A DNA stretch of 64,000 nt from the NCBI RefSeq assembly GCF_017115165.1, contig NZ_JABXKF010000123.1, forward strand, positions 1-64,000, given 5' to 3'. The stretch comes from Nostoc sp. LPT (GTDB taxonomy: Bacteria; Cyanobacteriota; Cyanobacteriia; Cyanobacteriales; Nostocaceae). The position numbers and the translations under genes are program-made. Positions 23,301 through 31,833 of this stretch are shown piece by piece. Position 1 is the first letter of the stretch. Each line of letters opens with the position of its first letter. The notes beneath the pieces are model-generated. The model saw only the letters and a list, made by a program, of their open reading frames with translations. It was not told the DNA's origin and searched no databases.

Positions 23301-24631
23301 AACCGCGCCGCCAAGCTACTTTTACCCAGTCCCCCCATCCCCGCAATAAACACACCAATTTGATCGCTAGTTTCCTGCAATGCCTTGAGACACCGTTGCA
23401 AATGCCGCCTGCGTCCGACAAACTCAAATTGACTGGCAACTTTAACTAGATTATTCTCATCAAGAAATTCTTGCTCTGGCGCTGTCAACTTCAGCTTTTC
23501 ACGATTTCTTGTTCTCAGCGCTGTCACCAGTTGGTTAATGGGGCGCGTATCCCGATACATCCGCAACAGATGCCAGTCGGTGCATTCTTTCTCAATCATC
23601 TCCTGCTGCGTCGCTTTGACTGCTTCTTCAACAGTTGCCCCCGTCGCCAAAGCTTGATAAAGTGCCTGTGCCGCTACAATACCCGTGCGGTCATACACCG
23701 GACGCGCCCAGCCTAAAACTATACCTGCCCCCGCCTTCACTAATGCCTGTGCCATCGAGGGTACTGTCCCCTTGTTAGGAACCTGTCCCGTATGACAACC
23801 AGAGAGAAAAGTTACACGCGGCCAACGTCCGCGAAAGGCTTTAGCTAAATCATTGACGGTAGTAAGTTGCATATTTCCCACCTCATCTTCAGTGATGAAG
23901 CAGGGGGTATTGTCTGGCAGTGTTGCACCTGTTGACAGCAAAGAGCCGTAATCTTTTTTGGTATAAATTATCCCGTGTCCCGTGAGGTGAAAGACATCAA
24001 AATAGTCTTCTGGGTAGGATTTCACCAAATTGGCTAACTCCGTAACCGAGCCACTTTCCTCGACAATCAACGCCAAAGGCTGCTCCTTAGTTGCTTGCAA
24101 AATGTTGGCTTCTTCCTGCTCAAACCCTAGTGGTGGAACTCTGGGATCTTCAGGAGAAGTCGCCATGAACAGCAACCGCAATGGGCGATTTTGCACGCCA
24201 ATCACTGGGGTTTGACGCTGCTGCACAGAACGCACTGGTAAAACGGAAATATCTCGGCGTTCTATCAAAAACCCTGCACCATCATGTAGCAATTCCCAAG
24301 GTAGATGTGCCAATCCCAATGCTACCCGTTCTGTTTCCGGGTTCAACCCCTTTGCTTCGCTGGTTTTAATCAAATCTAGAAGAATCGTTTGCTCATCCGC
24401 CTCATCCAGCGCCCTTCTCAGCCATCCTTCTTTACCATCCAGCCATTGATAAAGTTGCCGTCCCAACTGGGTGAGATAGGGTAGATAATCTTTTTGTTGA
24501 GCATAATAATTTTGCTCGCACAAATCAATCAGCGCTGCCAACTCCGTTTTATCCAGGCGACGCGAGCCATAATCACAGCGCAGTTCAAAAGTTTGCTGTT
24601 GACTGAGGGCGAAGGTGAAGTTTAGGGGCAT
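20327..24631 (-). CDS. CHAT-STAND-TPR protein (caspase-like protease with NTPase and repeat sensor)
   Basis: The 1434-residue product has three parts. The N-terminal CHAT caspase-like peptidase (about residues 150-360) shows the catalytic His in HLTGHG (His219) and Cys in LSGCHTG (Cys279). A STAND-type NTPase (about 400-680) follows, with Walker A GMGGLGKSS (431-439) and Walker B LLLVLDDF (513-520). The C-terminal third is a TPR array with ten near-identical 40-residue units (GDIAKALALYEQSLEI...IGDVQGKAATLNNMA), encoded by 120-bp DNA repeats at about 20845-22050. This layout is that of NLR-like bacterial immune or cell-death regulators: repeats sense, the NTPase oligomerises, and the protease acts. 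That function is an inference. The gene stands alone; no substrate gene is adjacent. Confidence 0.9.
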   Translation of the reverse strand: MPLNFTFALSQQQTFELRCDYGSRRLDKTELAALIDLCEQNYYAQQKDYLPYLTQLGRQLYQWLDGKEGWLRRALDEADEQTILLDLIKTSEAKGLNPETERVALGLAHLPWELLHDGAGFLIERRDISVLPVRSVQQRQTPVIGVQNRPLRLLFMATSPEDPRVPPLGFEQEEANILQATKEQPLALIVEESGSVTELANLVKSYPEDYFDVFHLTGHGIIYTKKDYGSLLSTGATLPDNTPCFITEDEVGNMQLTTVNDLAKAFRGRWPRVTFLSGCHTGQVPNKGTVPSMAQALVKAGAGIVLGWARPVYDRTGIVAAQALYQALATGATVEEAVKATQQEMIEKECTDWHLLRMYRDTRPINQLVTALRTRNREKLKLTAPEQEFLDENNLVKVASQFEFVGRRRHLQRCLKALQETSDQIGVFIAGMGGLGKSSLAARLCTRVEVQRSNFARVVLIGPLDEIGLLNKLSNKFERFADVPALLNEPKVSLKGRLQNFFEAIEKEHNQPLLLVLDDFEQNIPIANIEDGSLRMTAEAYEILGAICAALAETGAESRLIVTCRYLKADTLPPHRLHLESLAGMSSSDIDKICFPLDKEVRQQLRTRRIIHIADGNPRLLKWLLEVIQQPGIAVDELLTRLEETEQKFCENILAQTLLDALEVAEKKFLARLSVFHLPVTEEIINAISPTSPPLQKLVSLSLVESATTHPTQPANYRVTTILESLLETVLIQEEWQATRQQAVRKIHQAWWEESNQKTEAEGLEIVRLGLLAREQEIAVSIGYWIAANWVNYSRFVEAFDLCKQILVVYQDYRILKIIATAEKVLGFVQEAVVHCQQALDLCTEDDLTRKADILNNMALVIADQGDIPRALALHEQSLEIIEQIGDVQGKAATLNNMAWIIAQQGDIARAIALYEQSLEIIEQIGDVKRKANILNNMAKIIAQQGDIAKALALYEQSLEIIEQIGDVQGKAATLSNMAGVIAQQGDIAKALALWEQSLEISEQIGDIQGKATTLNNMAKIIAQQGDIAKALALWEQSLEIYEQIGDIQGKAATLNNMAWIIAQQGDITRAIALYEQSLEIKEQIGDVQGKAAILSNMAWIIAQQGDITRAIALYEQSLEINEQIDDVQGKAAIVNNMAWIITQQGHIARALVLYEQSLEISEQIGDIQGKAPTLNNMAQIIAQQGDITGAIALYEQSLEIYEQIGDVQGKATTLNNMARIIADQGHTARALVLYEQSLEIKEQIGDVQGKGATLANMASWAGKTGNKARQLELNLQAALALVQVRAYGDLVTVLSNLGLADESNGLVYLAQAIWLTLRIQAPLAQTIQLICGLCNAVPQGDELEALLGTTAMFFCNRRGEGHPQLKELQEHSVNLILGAAVAQGIETQEAFGTWLAQQKLNDPEYFLRRLNQRLEKIVGDGWLFDRSQVSIGG

Positions 24632-24689
24632 GGCTGACAGCAGTAGTTTCCACAGTAACCTTCACCGTATTATCACCTTTTTCCCGAAA

Positions 24690-25709
24690 TTATCGCCGAT
24701 ATTCATCGCCGCAATCGCCGATTAGCTGGTACAAATCGCGTGATTGGCGAGATACTGCATTGATGCGATCGCGATCGTCAGCATCTAAACTAAAACTAAA
24801 TACTTTGGCGTTATCTTCTATATGTTCAGATACCCCAAGTCTGGCACCAACTATCACACCGCCCACTGTTGGCCGATCTAAAATGTAACGCACTGCCACG
24901 TTAGAGATACTTACCTCATGCTTATTAGCAATTTCTTTTAAGATAGCCAGCAACTCTTGAAATAATTGCCAACCACCCCAAGCATCGATCATATTTTTAT
25001 ATTTCTTTAAACTAGCAGTAGATAGATCAAAACCTCGCGGTTCTGGTTTACCCACATAGTTTTCTGATAACAAACCGCCGCACAGTGTACCGTAAGTAAA
25101 AAGCTTTATGTCATGCTGTTGACAAAACTCCACCATATTAACTTCAGGGCGGCGGTCAATAAGGGAAAATTGCACTTGGTTAGAAACAATTTTGATACCT
25201 GCTTCAGTAATAATCTTTAAGTTTTCCGTGTCAAAATTAGTTAAACCTAGATGCTTAATTTTACCCTCAGTCTGAAGTTCTGCCATATATTTGAGAGCAT
25301 CGAGGTAATTTTTATCCTGATATTCCCACCAGTGGAATTGCATCAAATCTAACGATTGCACATTCATCCTTCTCAAGGAAATATCAATATTTTCCTCAAC
25401 TATTTTTTTCGTCATTTTGCCTGGATGAGGCACCCATTTTGTAAAGGCTTGCACCTGAGATAAAGCATCTTTTCCACGAGTATCAATTAGTTGACAGCGA
25501 AACTCACCAATAAAATCTTCTGCGGGGCCATAATGATCTGCTAAATCCCAAGTGGTAAAGCCTGCATCTACATATTTGAACATAGTCTCAATAGCGGCTT
25601 GGGGATTGATCTGTCCATGTCCGCCAGAGACTTGCCACATCCCATTTAATATGCGGCAGATGTTCAAATCGGGAGTAAATTGGAGACGACTAGCTGCGGG
25701 TAAGTTCAT
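24690..25709 (-). CDS. Aldo/keto reductase
   Basis: This is a TIM-barrel NADPH-dependent oxidoreductase. The family signatures are present: TTWDLADHYGPAEDFIGE (catalytic Asp and Tyr, about residues 52-69), FTKWVP (catalytic Lys), DLMQFHWWEY (His), and a C-terminal VGGVIVGARLGVSEHIEDNAKV that binds the cofactor phosphate. The length is about 339 residues. The ATG at 25709 is preferred to a TTG two codons upstream. It is read in the same direction as the CHAT gene, with a gap of about 58 bp, but the two are not functionally linked in any obvious way. Confidence 0.9.
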   Translation of the reverse strand: MNLPAASRLQFTPDLNICRILNGMWQVSGGHGQINPQAAIETMFKYVDAGFTTWDLADHYGPAEDFIGEFRCQLIDTRGKDALSQVQAFTKWVPHPGKMTKKIVEENIDISLRRMNVQSLDLMQFHWWEYQDKNYLDALKYMAELQTEGKIKHLGLTNFDTENLKIITEAGIKIVSNQVQFSLIDRRPEVNMVEFCQQHDIKLFTYGTLCGGLLSENYVGKPEPRGFDLSTASLKKYKNMIDAWGGWQLFQELLAILKEIANKHEVSISNVAVRYILDRPTVGGVIVGARLGVSEHIEDNAKVFSFSLDADDRDRINAVSRQSRDLYQLIGDCGDEYRR

Positions 25710-25820
25710 TTTCAATTTATGAGTGAAAAGTTAGGAATGGGAAGACTTAAGAATTACTAATAGATAAATCATAACTGATAATTCATAATTCCTAACTTCT
25801 AACTCCCAACTCCTAACTTT

Positions 25821-26156
25821 TTAACGCCAGCCTTTTTCAGCTTGTTCAAGAACGTAAGCAGCAACGTCTTGAATTTGCTGTTCGCTGAGGCGGTCTTTGT
25901 AGGCTGGCATATTATTTTTACCATTGGTAACTATAGATGTAACTGCCTCTATTGAATCCATGCCATACTTTTTCAGCGCTTGCTTTTTGAGATTTTTACC
26001 TCGCCTGATGATGTTGCTACCGTTGATATGACAACCAGCACAATGAACACTAAATATTTGTTCGCCGTTAACTGTGTCTGCTGCACTAGCAGGCAAAGTA
26101 AAAGTACTGATTAATAACAAAAATATTACTAATACTAATGTAAGTATTTTTTTCAA
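25821..26156 (-). CDS. petJ: Cytochrome c6
   Basis: This small lumenal c-type haem protein carries electrons from cytochrome b6f to photosystem I or to the terminal oxidase, replacing plastocyanin. A signal peptide occupies residues 1-25 (hydrophobic core, cleavage near ASAAD). The haem site CAGCH follows at about 39-43, and the axial Met is in NNMPAY. The C-terminal helix is typical (IQDVAAYVLEQAEKGW). The length is 111 residues. The first codon is TTG at 26154-26156, preceded by a strong GGAGAAG ribosome site at good spacing; no ATG is available before the signal peptide. Copper control would be expected from known biology but no site was identified. Confidence 0.93.
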   Translation of the reverse strand: MKKILTLVLVIFLLLISTFTLPASAADTVNGEQIFSVHCAGCHINGSNIIRRGKNLKKQALKKYGMDSIEAVTSIVTNGKNNMPAYKDRLSEQQIQDVAAYVLEQAEKGWR

Positions 26157-26211
26157 TTAACTTCTCCAGATTTGGACATACTAGTTGCAGGCATAAATGT
26201 TAGAAGCAATA

Positions 26212-26436
26212 CTAGAGGGATTCAAAGTCAGTTGTAAATCCGGCGAAAATTGCACAATCTTCTTGAAAAGCTTCGGCATCGCTAACATCCTCAATTTTAT
26301 AAGACATAATGCGCGTACCATCTGGCATTTTTTTGGAACCAATCAATTCACCTTGATATTTCTCTGCGATCGCTTTAAATTCAGTACCATAAATCTTCCA
26401 GGCATCACCCGAACAAGTAATATTTACTTGCCACAT
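26212..26436 (-). CDS. Small conserved-looking hypothetical protein
   Basis: The family is not recognised. The 74-residue product is acidic and soluble, with strand-like MWQVNITCSG, a helix IYGTEFKAIAEKYQGELIG, then MPDGTRIMSYKIEDVSDAEAFQEDCAIFAGFTTDFESL. It could be a small ferredoxin-like alpha/beta fold. An ATG with a GGAAGTG stretch upstream supports translation. It precedes petJ on the same strand by about 55 bp. Confidence 0.6.
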   Translation of the reverse strand: MWQVNITCSGDAWKIYGTEFKAIAEKYQGELIGSKKMPDGTRIMSYKIEDVSDAEAFQEDCAIFAGFTTDFESL

Positions 26437-26627
26437 ATTTCACTTCCAATTACTACCACTAAATATTCATCATCTCACAAATGGGCAACATCTTACACAT
26501 CACCTCTTGGGAACTGGAATTTTCTATCTAAAGGAAGTACCTAGCCATATCGGTCTACGCCATAATGTGGATGTAGGAACATTTCTAGAAAATTTTATCC
26601 CAATTAGTTAAATTCTACGAGTTGAAA

Positions 26628-27428
26628 ATGCCTAACAATATCAAGCAACAAATTCAAGCTGACTTGCAACAAGCGAAAGAAACTGGACAATTAAGAACTG
26701 AGCGGATTCGAGAAATAGTAAAATCCGCAGTTTCTCAAGTAGCTTCTGAGTTTAAACAAGGTTCTAGCGAAGTTCGTAGCATTGTGAAAGATGCAGTTTC
26801 TGCTGTAATTGAAAACTTCCAAGAAAAAGGTAGCGAACTTAAAGATGAAGTGACAGCTTCCATTGAAGGAGCGCTGGAAGGAATTAATAGCAAAAGACAC
26901 GAAAGTATTGCTCAAACTCAAACAGATATAAAAAGGCTACAAGCTCAACTTGATGGTGAAGAAGAACAACTCCAGCAAGAGGTTGATGTAATTTTGGCAG
27001 AGATTGAAGAGACAGGTAAGGAAAAACCTGCGAGTACCAAAACTGCCATTGATTCTGCTATCAATGCCCTTAAAGATAGTGAAGAAGCAGGATTGTTAAA
27101 GAAACGTTACGCGCAACTGCAAGCGCAGCTAGCCATTGTCCGAGCTAACATAGCTGCACGCTATGGCGGGCGGAATATGGAAGTTCAAGATTATCTAGAC
27201 GAGGCTAAACACTGGTATGATAAAGCTCGTCCTCAAGCAGAGTCTGTAGCTGTACAGGTAGAACAGAAGCGATCGCAACTAGAAGAGCAATTAGGTGAAG
27301 CTGGCACATCTTTAGCAAGAAAAGAGCGCCAAATCAAACAAACGTTGAGGCAGTTACTCTTAACGGCTGCTGACTTGTTCAAAGATAAGCAACCTGCTGA
27401 TAAAGAACGGGAGACTATTCATAAATAG
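26628..27428 (+). CDS. Long coiled-coil / apolipoprotein-like helical protein
   Basis: The 267-residue product is almost entirely helical and charged, with no membrane segment or catalytic motif. The N-terminal part has amphipathic repeats (IVKSAVSQVASEFKQGSSEVRSIVKDAVSAVIENF) resembling late-embryogenesis-abundant or apolipoprotein-like helices. A central coiled coil follows (KRLQAQLDGEEEQLQQEVDVILAEIEE) and another near residues 205-245. Cyanobacterial relatives are often mislabelled histidine kinase, but no kinase domain is present. A stress or membrane-surface role is a guess. The ATG at 26628 is chosen over a TTG six bases upstream. A hairpin terminator follows. Confidence 0.75.
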   Translation: MPNNIKQQIQADLQQAKETGQLRTERIREIVKSAVSQVASEFKQGSSEVRSIVKDAVSAVIENFQEKGSELKDEVTASIEGALEGINSKRHESIAQTQTDIKRLQAQLDGEEEQLQQEVDVILAEIEETGKEKPASTKTAIDSAINALKDSEEAGLLKKRYAQLQAQLAIVRANIAARYGGRNMEVQDYLDEAKHWYDKARPQAESVAVQVEQKRSQLEEQLGEAGTSLARKERQIKQTLRQLLLTAADLFKDKQPADKERETIHK

Positions 27429-27460
27429 ACTGTTTTAACGTTTAATTGACTTACAAAAGT

Positions 27461-27481
27461 AGGGTGGGAAATTCTCACCCT
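27461..27481 (+). terminator. Probable rho-independent terminator
   Basis: AGGGTGGG and CTCACCCT form an 8-bp stem (one wobble) with an AAATT loop, followed by ATTTTG, 32 bp after the coiled-coil gene's stop. Confidence 0.65.
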
Positions 27482-27526
27482 ATTTTGTTGAAACAGTAGT
27501 TTTCATTAGACTTTTTGTATGAATCA

Positions 27527-27638
27527 AAAGCCCTCACCCTAAATCTCTCTCCCCATCTGGGGAGAGGGACTTTGAAAACTTTGAAATTAGCTCCACTTCT
27601 CCCAATTTTGGCAGAAGGGATTGGAGGATGAGGGCTTT
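27527..27638. mobile_element. MITE-like element, 112 bp with 10-bp inverted termini
   Basis: The ends AAAGCCCTCA (27527-27536) and TGAGGGCTTT (27629-27638) are perfect inverted repeats. An internal hairpin CTCTCCCC-ATCT-GGGGAGAG lies at 27547-27566. There is no coding capacity. Confidence 0.65.
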
Positions 27639-27722
27639 ACTATTGCACTGTATTAGAAAAAATAGTAAATGGATAATTGTCGTGCAACAATTACCCATTT
27701 GTAACAATATTATTGCGTATTA

Positions 27723-27911
27723 TTAAATACGTCCTTCTCGATTAACTTGCTCGTCATGCTTGGCGATAACCCAAATTGCATGAATACTACCAGGAAGCCA
27801 ACCTAAAACTGTGAGCAAAATGTTAATAAACAGAGTGGGCCCAACTCCAACTGTCAAGAAAATGCCTAAAGGAGGAACTAACAAACCTAGAAGAAAACGA
27901 ACTAGTTTCAT
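27723..27911 (-). CDS. YqaE/Pmp3 family small membrane protein
   Basis: Two hydrophobic helices dominate the 62-residue product. The first contains LVPPLGIFLTVGVGPTLFINILLTVLGWLPGSIHAIWVI, the Pmp3/stress-induced hydrophobic peptide signature. The charged C-terminus (KHDEQVNREGRI) is also typical. In other organisms these proteins respond to salt, cold or membrane depolarisation. The neighbouring small membrane genes suggest an envelope-stress cluster, which is an inference. Confidence 0.9.
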   Translation of the reverse strand: MKLVRFLLGLLVPPLGIFLTVGVGPTLFINILLTVLGWLPGSIHAIWVIAKHDEQVNREGRI

Positions 27912-28036
27912 GATTTTACAACTTTGTGATTTTGTTTAATTACATTCATTTGAGGATGCCGAATTAGGAAATCCACTTTCGGAGATTTTATGTAGGTGAG
28001 AAACGTGATGTAACTGGCGTTTCCACTGGTTCTAAC

Positions 28037-28438
28037 TTATCTAGAAGAAGGTAATTCAGCTTGATTCTTTACATCACCACTGCTGGTTAAAAGGTTTCTT
28101 TCAACAAAGTAGTTATTAATAAAAGTGTTAGCAAAAGTTAAAATTACTGGCCCAAGCAGGAAACCAATAATTCCGCGAACTGCGAACCCAGGAACTAGGA
28201 CTGCTGCTAACCAGAAACACAAACCGTTGACAACAAGCGAAAATGCTCCAAATGAGAGAAAGTTAAGTGGTAGGGAAAGAGCAGACAAAACTGGTTTAAC
28301 TGAACCGTTAATTAGACCAATTACTAAAGCAGCAATCAAAGCTGCGGGGAAATTAGCAATATTAACGCCTGGAACAACGATATCAACAATCAACAGGCTC
28401 AAAGCTGTAGCTAGCGCGGTTAAAAATGGAGTCAACAT
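28037..28438 (-). CDS. Phage-holin-superfamily-IV-like membrane protein
   Basis: Four hydrophobic segments fill the 133-residue product. The pattern (PFLTALATALSLLIVDIVVPG, AALIAALVIGLINGSVKPVLSALSLPLNFLSFGAFSLVVNGLCFWLAAVLVPGF, IIGFLLGPVILTFANTFI) is that of the chromosomal four-helix holin-like family. Despite the name, members are common chromosomal genes with no lysis partner, and none is seen here. The function is unknown. Confidence 0.85.
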   Translation of the reverse strand: MLTPFLTALATALSLLIVDIVVPGVNIANFPAALIAALVIGLINGSVKPVLSALSLPLNFLSFGAFSLVVNGLCFWLAAVLVPGFAVRGIIGFLLGPVILTFANTFINNYFVERNLLTSSGDVKNQAELPSSR

Positions 28439-28715
28439 TGTTTTTACCTAATAACTAGAGATTTTTTTTCCACTTCTTCTATCATCTTTAACTATCTGCT
28501 ACGGTTTCACCTCCCTTGCAAGATAGAATTTCTTTCTACCATTAGGTCTATCATTAGATAAAACTATAGCGGTTCTAAATACATTTTACGGGCGCATAGC
28601 TGTATGCCTATACATTAGACATAGGAGTAGAGACATAGCACTGCTACGTCTCTACAAGGGTTCTGGATAACGCATATTAATTCCTGAAGATGTCTAACAT
28701 ATTGCAATGTTTTGA

Positions 28716-28745
28716 AGGGTGCGTTAAACAAACTTAACGCACCCT
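28716..28745. terminator. Strong hairpin downstream of the ferredoxin gene
   Basis: AGGGTGCGTTAA and TTAACGCACCCT form a perfect 12-bp stem with an ACAAAC loop, 37 bp past the minus-strand ferredoxin stop. It probably terminates the tex-ferredoxin unit, though GGTGCGTTA palindromes are also dispersed repeats in Nostoc. Confidence 0.6.
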
Positions 28746-28782
28746 ATAAATTTAAGATTAATTTAATGTTAAAAGGCAAAAA

Positions 28783-29124
28783 TCACTCAGATTTTCCCGA
28801 CTCAGGCTTATAATAAAGGGCTGATTTATATAAGACTTGTTCTTGATGGGTTTCTAAAGTGCAATCAGACAAAGGGTAAGTTACACAAGTAACAATATAA
28901 CCAGCCTGTATTTCATTTGGACGCAGAAATTTTTGCTCGCTTTGATCGACTTCACCACTAATAAGTTTCGCAATACACGCAGAACATTCGCCTTGCTTAC
29001 ATCCAGATGGTAGGCGGATACCAGCTTCTTCCGCCATATCCAAAATATATTGCTCGTCTGGTACTGGAATGGTGCGATCTAATCTAAGTGTAGAATTGAT
29101 AAATCGAACTTGATAAACTGCCAT
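28783..29124 (-). CDS. [2Fe-2S] plant-type ferredoxin
   Basis: A soluble one-electron carrier. The cluster ligands are visible as SGCKQGECSACIAKL (C-x4-C-x2-C, about residues 42-50) and a fourth Cys in YIVTCVTYPLSD about 30 residues later. The N-terminal strand region VRFINSTLRLDRTIPVPDEQYILDMAEEAGIRLP fits. At 113 residues it is longer than the major photosynthetic ferredoxin and carries a C-terminal extension (KSALYYKPESGKSE). It starts 13 bp after the tex stop and is probably cotranscribed with it. Its redox partner is unknown. Confidence 0.92.
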   Translation of the reverse strand: MAVYQVRFINSTLRLDRTIPVPDEQYILDMAEEAGIRLPSGCKQGECSACIAKLISGEVDQSEQKFLRPNEIQAGYIVTCVTYPLSDCTLETHQEQVLYKSALYYKPESGKSE

Positions 29125-29137
29125 CTGCTGTTTCTAA

Positions 29138-31297
29138 TTATTGTTTAACTGCTTTCATCGACAAACTAATCCGCTTGAGTTTCTCGTTGATTTCTACCAC
29201 CTGCACTTTGACTACTTGTCCAACTTTGACTACTTTGTTGGGATCGTCTATAAATCTATCAGCAAGTTGGGATATATGCACTAAGCCATCTTGATGTACG
29301 CCGATATCGACAAATGCGCCGAAGTTGGCGACATTCGTCACAATTCCCTCTAGTTCCATTCCCACATTTAAGTCCCTGATTTCCTTAATTCCTTCTCTGA
29401 AGGTGGCATACTTAAACTCAGCACGAGGATCTCTACCTGGTTTTTCGAGTTCGCTGAGGATGTCGCGCAGTGTGGGTTCGCCGACGCTATCAGTAACGTA
29501 TTTCTTCAGGTTGGTCTTTTTGAGTTTTTCAGCAATTTGTGTTACCTGATTTAATGGCACATTTAGATCGGATGCGATCGCTTCTACTACAGAATAACTC
29601 TCTGGATGCACTGCTGTATTATCCAAAGGGTTGTCACCGCCGCGAATCCGCAGAAAACCCGCTGCTTGTTCAAAAGCCTTTGGCCCCAGTTTCGGAACTT
29701 TCAAAAGTTGTCGGCGATTTTTAAAGGCTCCATGCTGGTTGCGATGGGCGACAATATTATTGGCTACTGTTGCCGTAATCCCAGAGACGGAAGTGAGAAG
29801 TTCTTTGGATGCGGTGTTTAAGTCTACGCCGACGTAGTTGACGCAGCTTTCTACAGTGTCATCCAATTTCTTTTTCAACAACTTCTGATCGACATCGTGC
29901 TGATATTGTCCCACACCAATGGATTTGGGATCGATTTTCACTAGTTCCGCTAAGGGGTCTTGCAAACGGCGGCCGATACTAATTGCGCCGCGCACGGTAA
30001 TATCTAAATCGGGAAACTCTTCCAGCGCCACAATGCTTGCAGAATATATAGATGCGCCAGACTCATTCACCATCACCTTAACTGGTTTGCGTTCTATATT
30101 TTGCAATATTTGCGTGACAAATTCCTCTGTCTCGCGGGACGCTGTACCGTTACCAATGGCAATTAACTCAATTTTGTACTTTTCAATCAGATTTTTGACA
30201 GTTTGTGCAGCTTTGAGTCGTTGTTCAGCCGCTTGGTGAGGAAATACCGCCTGATATTCCAAAAATTGTCCAGTTTGGTCGAGGACTGCAACTTTACATC
30301 CAGTTCTAAATCCAGGGTCTATCGCCAGGGTTGGTTTCATTCCTGCTGGTGCAGACAGCAGCAACTCCCGCAGATTAGTTTCAAATGTTTTGATTGATTC
30401 TATGTCTGCATAAACTTTTTTCTCAGAAATTACCTCTCCCATGAGAGAGATTTTCATCAAGCGGTTGAATGCATCCTTCAGCATCGCCTGATAAAAATCC
30501 CGAATTGTCCGAACTTTGGTTTTAATTTCTTTCGACTCAAGATAGTAAAGTAGCGTATCCTCATCGAAAGCAATTTCAAAGCTTAATACTTTCTCAGTTT
30601 CACCCCGACACAACGCCAACATATTGTGGGGTGCAATATTTTTTACCCTAATTTGATAGTTACGGTACATCTCAAATTTGGTTGTACCTTCAGGATAATC
30701 ATCTTTGATGCGGGAGACAAATACCCCTTCTTCTAAAAGATAGTCACGGATATATGCGCGTAACTCAGCTTTTTCAGCCACTTCTTCCGCTAAAATGTCA
30801 GCAGCACCTTTGAGCGCTTCTTCTGCTGTTTTTACTCCCTTCGTTTCCGAAATATACTTAGCCGCTTCTTCCTCTAGTGAAGCCGTTGCAGCATTTTTGA
30901 CATTTAGCGAATTGATGAACTCTGCCAGTGGTTCGAGTCCTTTTTCTCTGGCGATAGTGGCGCGGGTGCGGCGCTTTGGTCGATAGGGTAAGTATAAATC
31001 CTCAAGTTCCGTTTTTTGTAAGCAGGATGAGATTTTGGCTTTGAGTTCATCTGTAAGTTTACCTTGTTGGGCGATCGCACTTAAAATCACCGATTTCCGT
31101 TCTTCCAGTTCTGTTAAATAAGTATATCGATCGGCCAGTTCGCGTAGTTGCACCTCATTCATTTCATCGGTGCGCTCTTTGCGGTAACGTGCAATAAACG
31201 GAATTGTTGCACCCTCCGCCAAAAGTTCCAGTGCGTTTTGCACCTGATGGGATTTGAGGTTTATTTCAGTTGCCAGTAGTTGAGGAATGTTCAGCAT
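29138..31297 (-). CDS. tex: Tex family RNA-binding transcription accessory protein
   Basis: The 719-residue product has the full Tex order. The N-terminal helical region includes ATIPFIARYRKERTDEMNEVQLRELADRY. The YqgF-like domain starts at TLAIDPGFRTGCKVAVLD (about residue 325), followed by helix-hairpin-helix segments (LNTASKELLTSVSGITATVANNIVAHR and LLKVPKLGPKAFEQAAGFLRI). A C-terminal S1 RNA-binding domain (GMELEGIVTNVANFGAFVDIGVHQDGLVHISQL) closes the protein. Tex acts on transcription and nucleic acids. The ferredoxin gene lies 13 bp downstream. Confidence 0.95.
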   Translation of the reverse strand: MLNIPQLLATEINLKSHQVQNALELLAEGATIPFIARYRKERTDEMNEVQLRELADRYTYLTELEERKSVILSAIAQQGKLTDELKAKISSCLQKTELEDLYLPYRPKRRTRATIAREKGLEPLAEFINSLNVKNAATASLEEEAAKYISETKGVKTAEEALKGAADILAEEVAEKAELRAYIRDYLLEEGVFVSRIKDDYPEGTTKFEMYRNYQIRVKNIAPHNMLALCRGETEKVLSFEIAFDEDTLLYYLESKEIKTKVRTIRDFYQAMLKDAFNRLMKISLMGEVISEKKVYADIESIKTFETNLRELLLSAPAGMKPTLAIDPGFRTGCKVAVLDQTGQFLEYQAVFPHQAAEQRLKAAQTVKNLIEKYKIELIAIGNGTASRETEEFVTQILQNIERKPVKVMVNESGASIYSASIVALEEFPDLDITVRGAISIGRRLQDPLAELVKIDPKSIGVGQYQHDVDQKLLKKKLDDTVESCVNYVGVDLNTASKELLTSVSGITATVANNIVAHRNQHGAFKNRRQLLKVPKLGPKAFEQAAGFLRIRGGDNPLDNTAVHPESYSVVEAIASDLNVPLNQVTQIAEKLKKTNLKKYVTDSVGEPTLRDILSELEKPGRDPRAEFKYATFREGIKEIRDLNVGMELEGIVTNVANFGAFVDIGVHQDGLVHISQLADRFIDDPNKVVKVGQVVKVQVVEINEKLKRISLSMKAVKQ

Positions 31298-31833
31298 TAG
31301 GTGTCTAAAATGAAAATGCTACTTCTAAAGGTAATATGCTAGATCCTTATCCTGGCGCAAGGCCAAAGTTTTAAGCTAATTTACCAGATGATTGATCATA
31401 AGAGTGCAATTGGCGAAATAGACAAAACGCACCTAAGTAAGTTTTATAACCCTTTCAATTTGCGTAGATGAATGAGAATTTGTCTAGTATTAGCACCTTG
31501 GCTGAGTCGGGAGAACGGCAAAAGTAGCATCACCCACAGGAATTGTCTGTTCCTAAATACTACGCAACTTCGCATACCGCCTCATACGTACTTTTAAAGC
31601 TTGGCGCGTACACCATCGACCACAGAAAAAAGAGTTGTCAAGCTTTTAGGCGCTTCATGTGTCGCAATAATTATTCCAATTAGTGTAATATACGACGTTG
31701 TGTAATCTTGATTTTCTATAATATTTATTTCGCTCGACTGTTGTAGCCAAAACCTCATTGGATGTAAGATTAACCACACTTCCAAAAAATTTGTTTTAAA
31801 AACACTGCAACCTTTAGTTCAGAGGTTAATAAA
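31298..31833. other. Gap without a convincing gene
   Basis: This is mixed AT-rich DNA upstream of tex. It contains an isolated TAGTATTAGCACCTTGG (about 31479) that also occurs within the small membrane gene at 31834-32052 and its broken copy, so a third fragment of that duplication may lie here. A short minus-strand frame at 31594-31785 has no recognisable features. Confidence 0.6.

Noticed and set aside
28037..28438. Phage lysis cassette
   Set aside because: The holin-like protein is of the chromosomal four-helix type; no endolysin or phage gene is nearby.
31594..31785. 63-codon minus-strand frame
   Set aside because: Sequence looks protein-like in part (IGIIIATHEAPKSLTTL), but there is no family match and no supporting start; could be a remnant.
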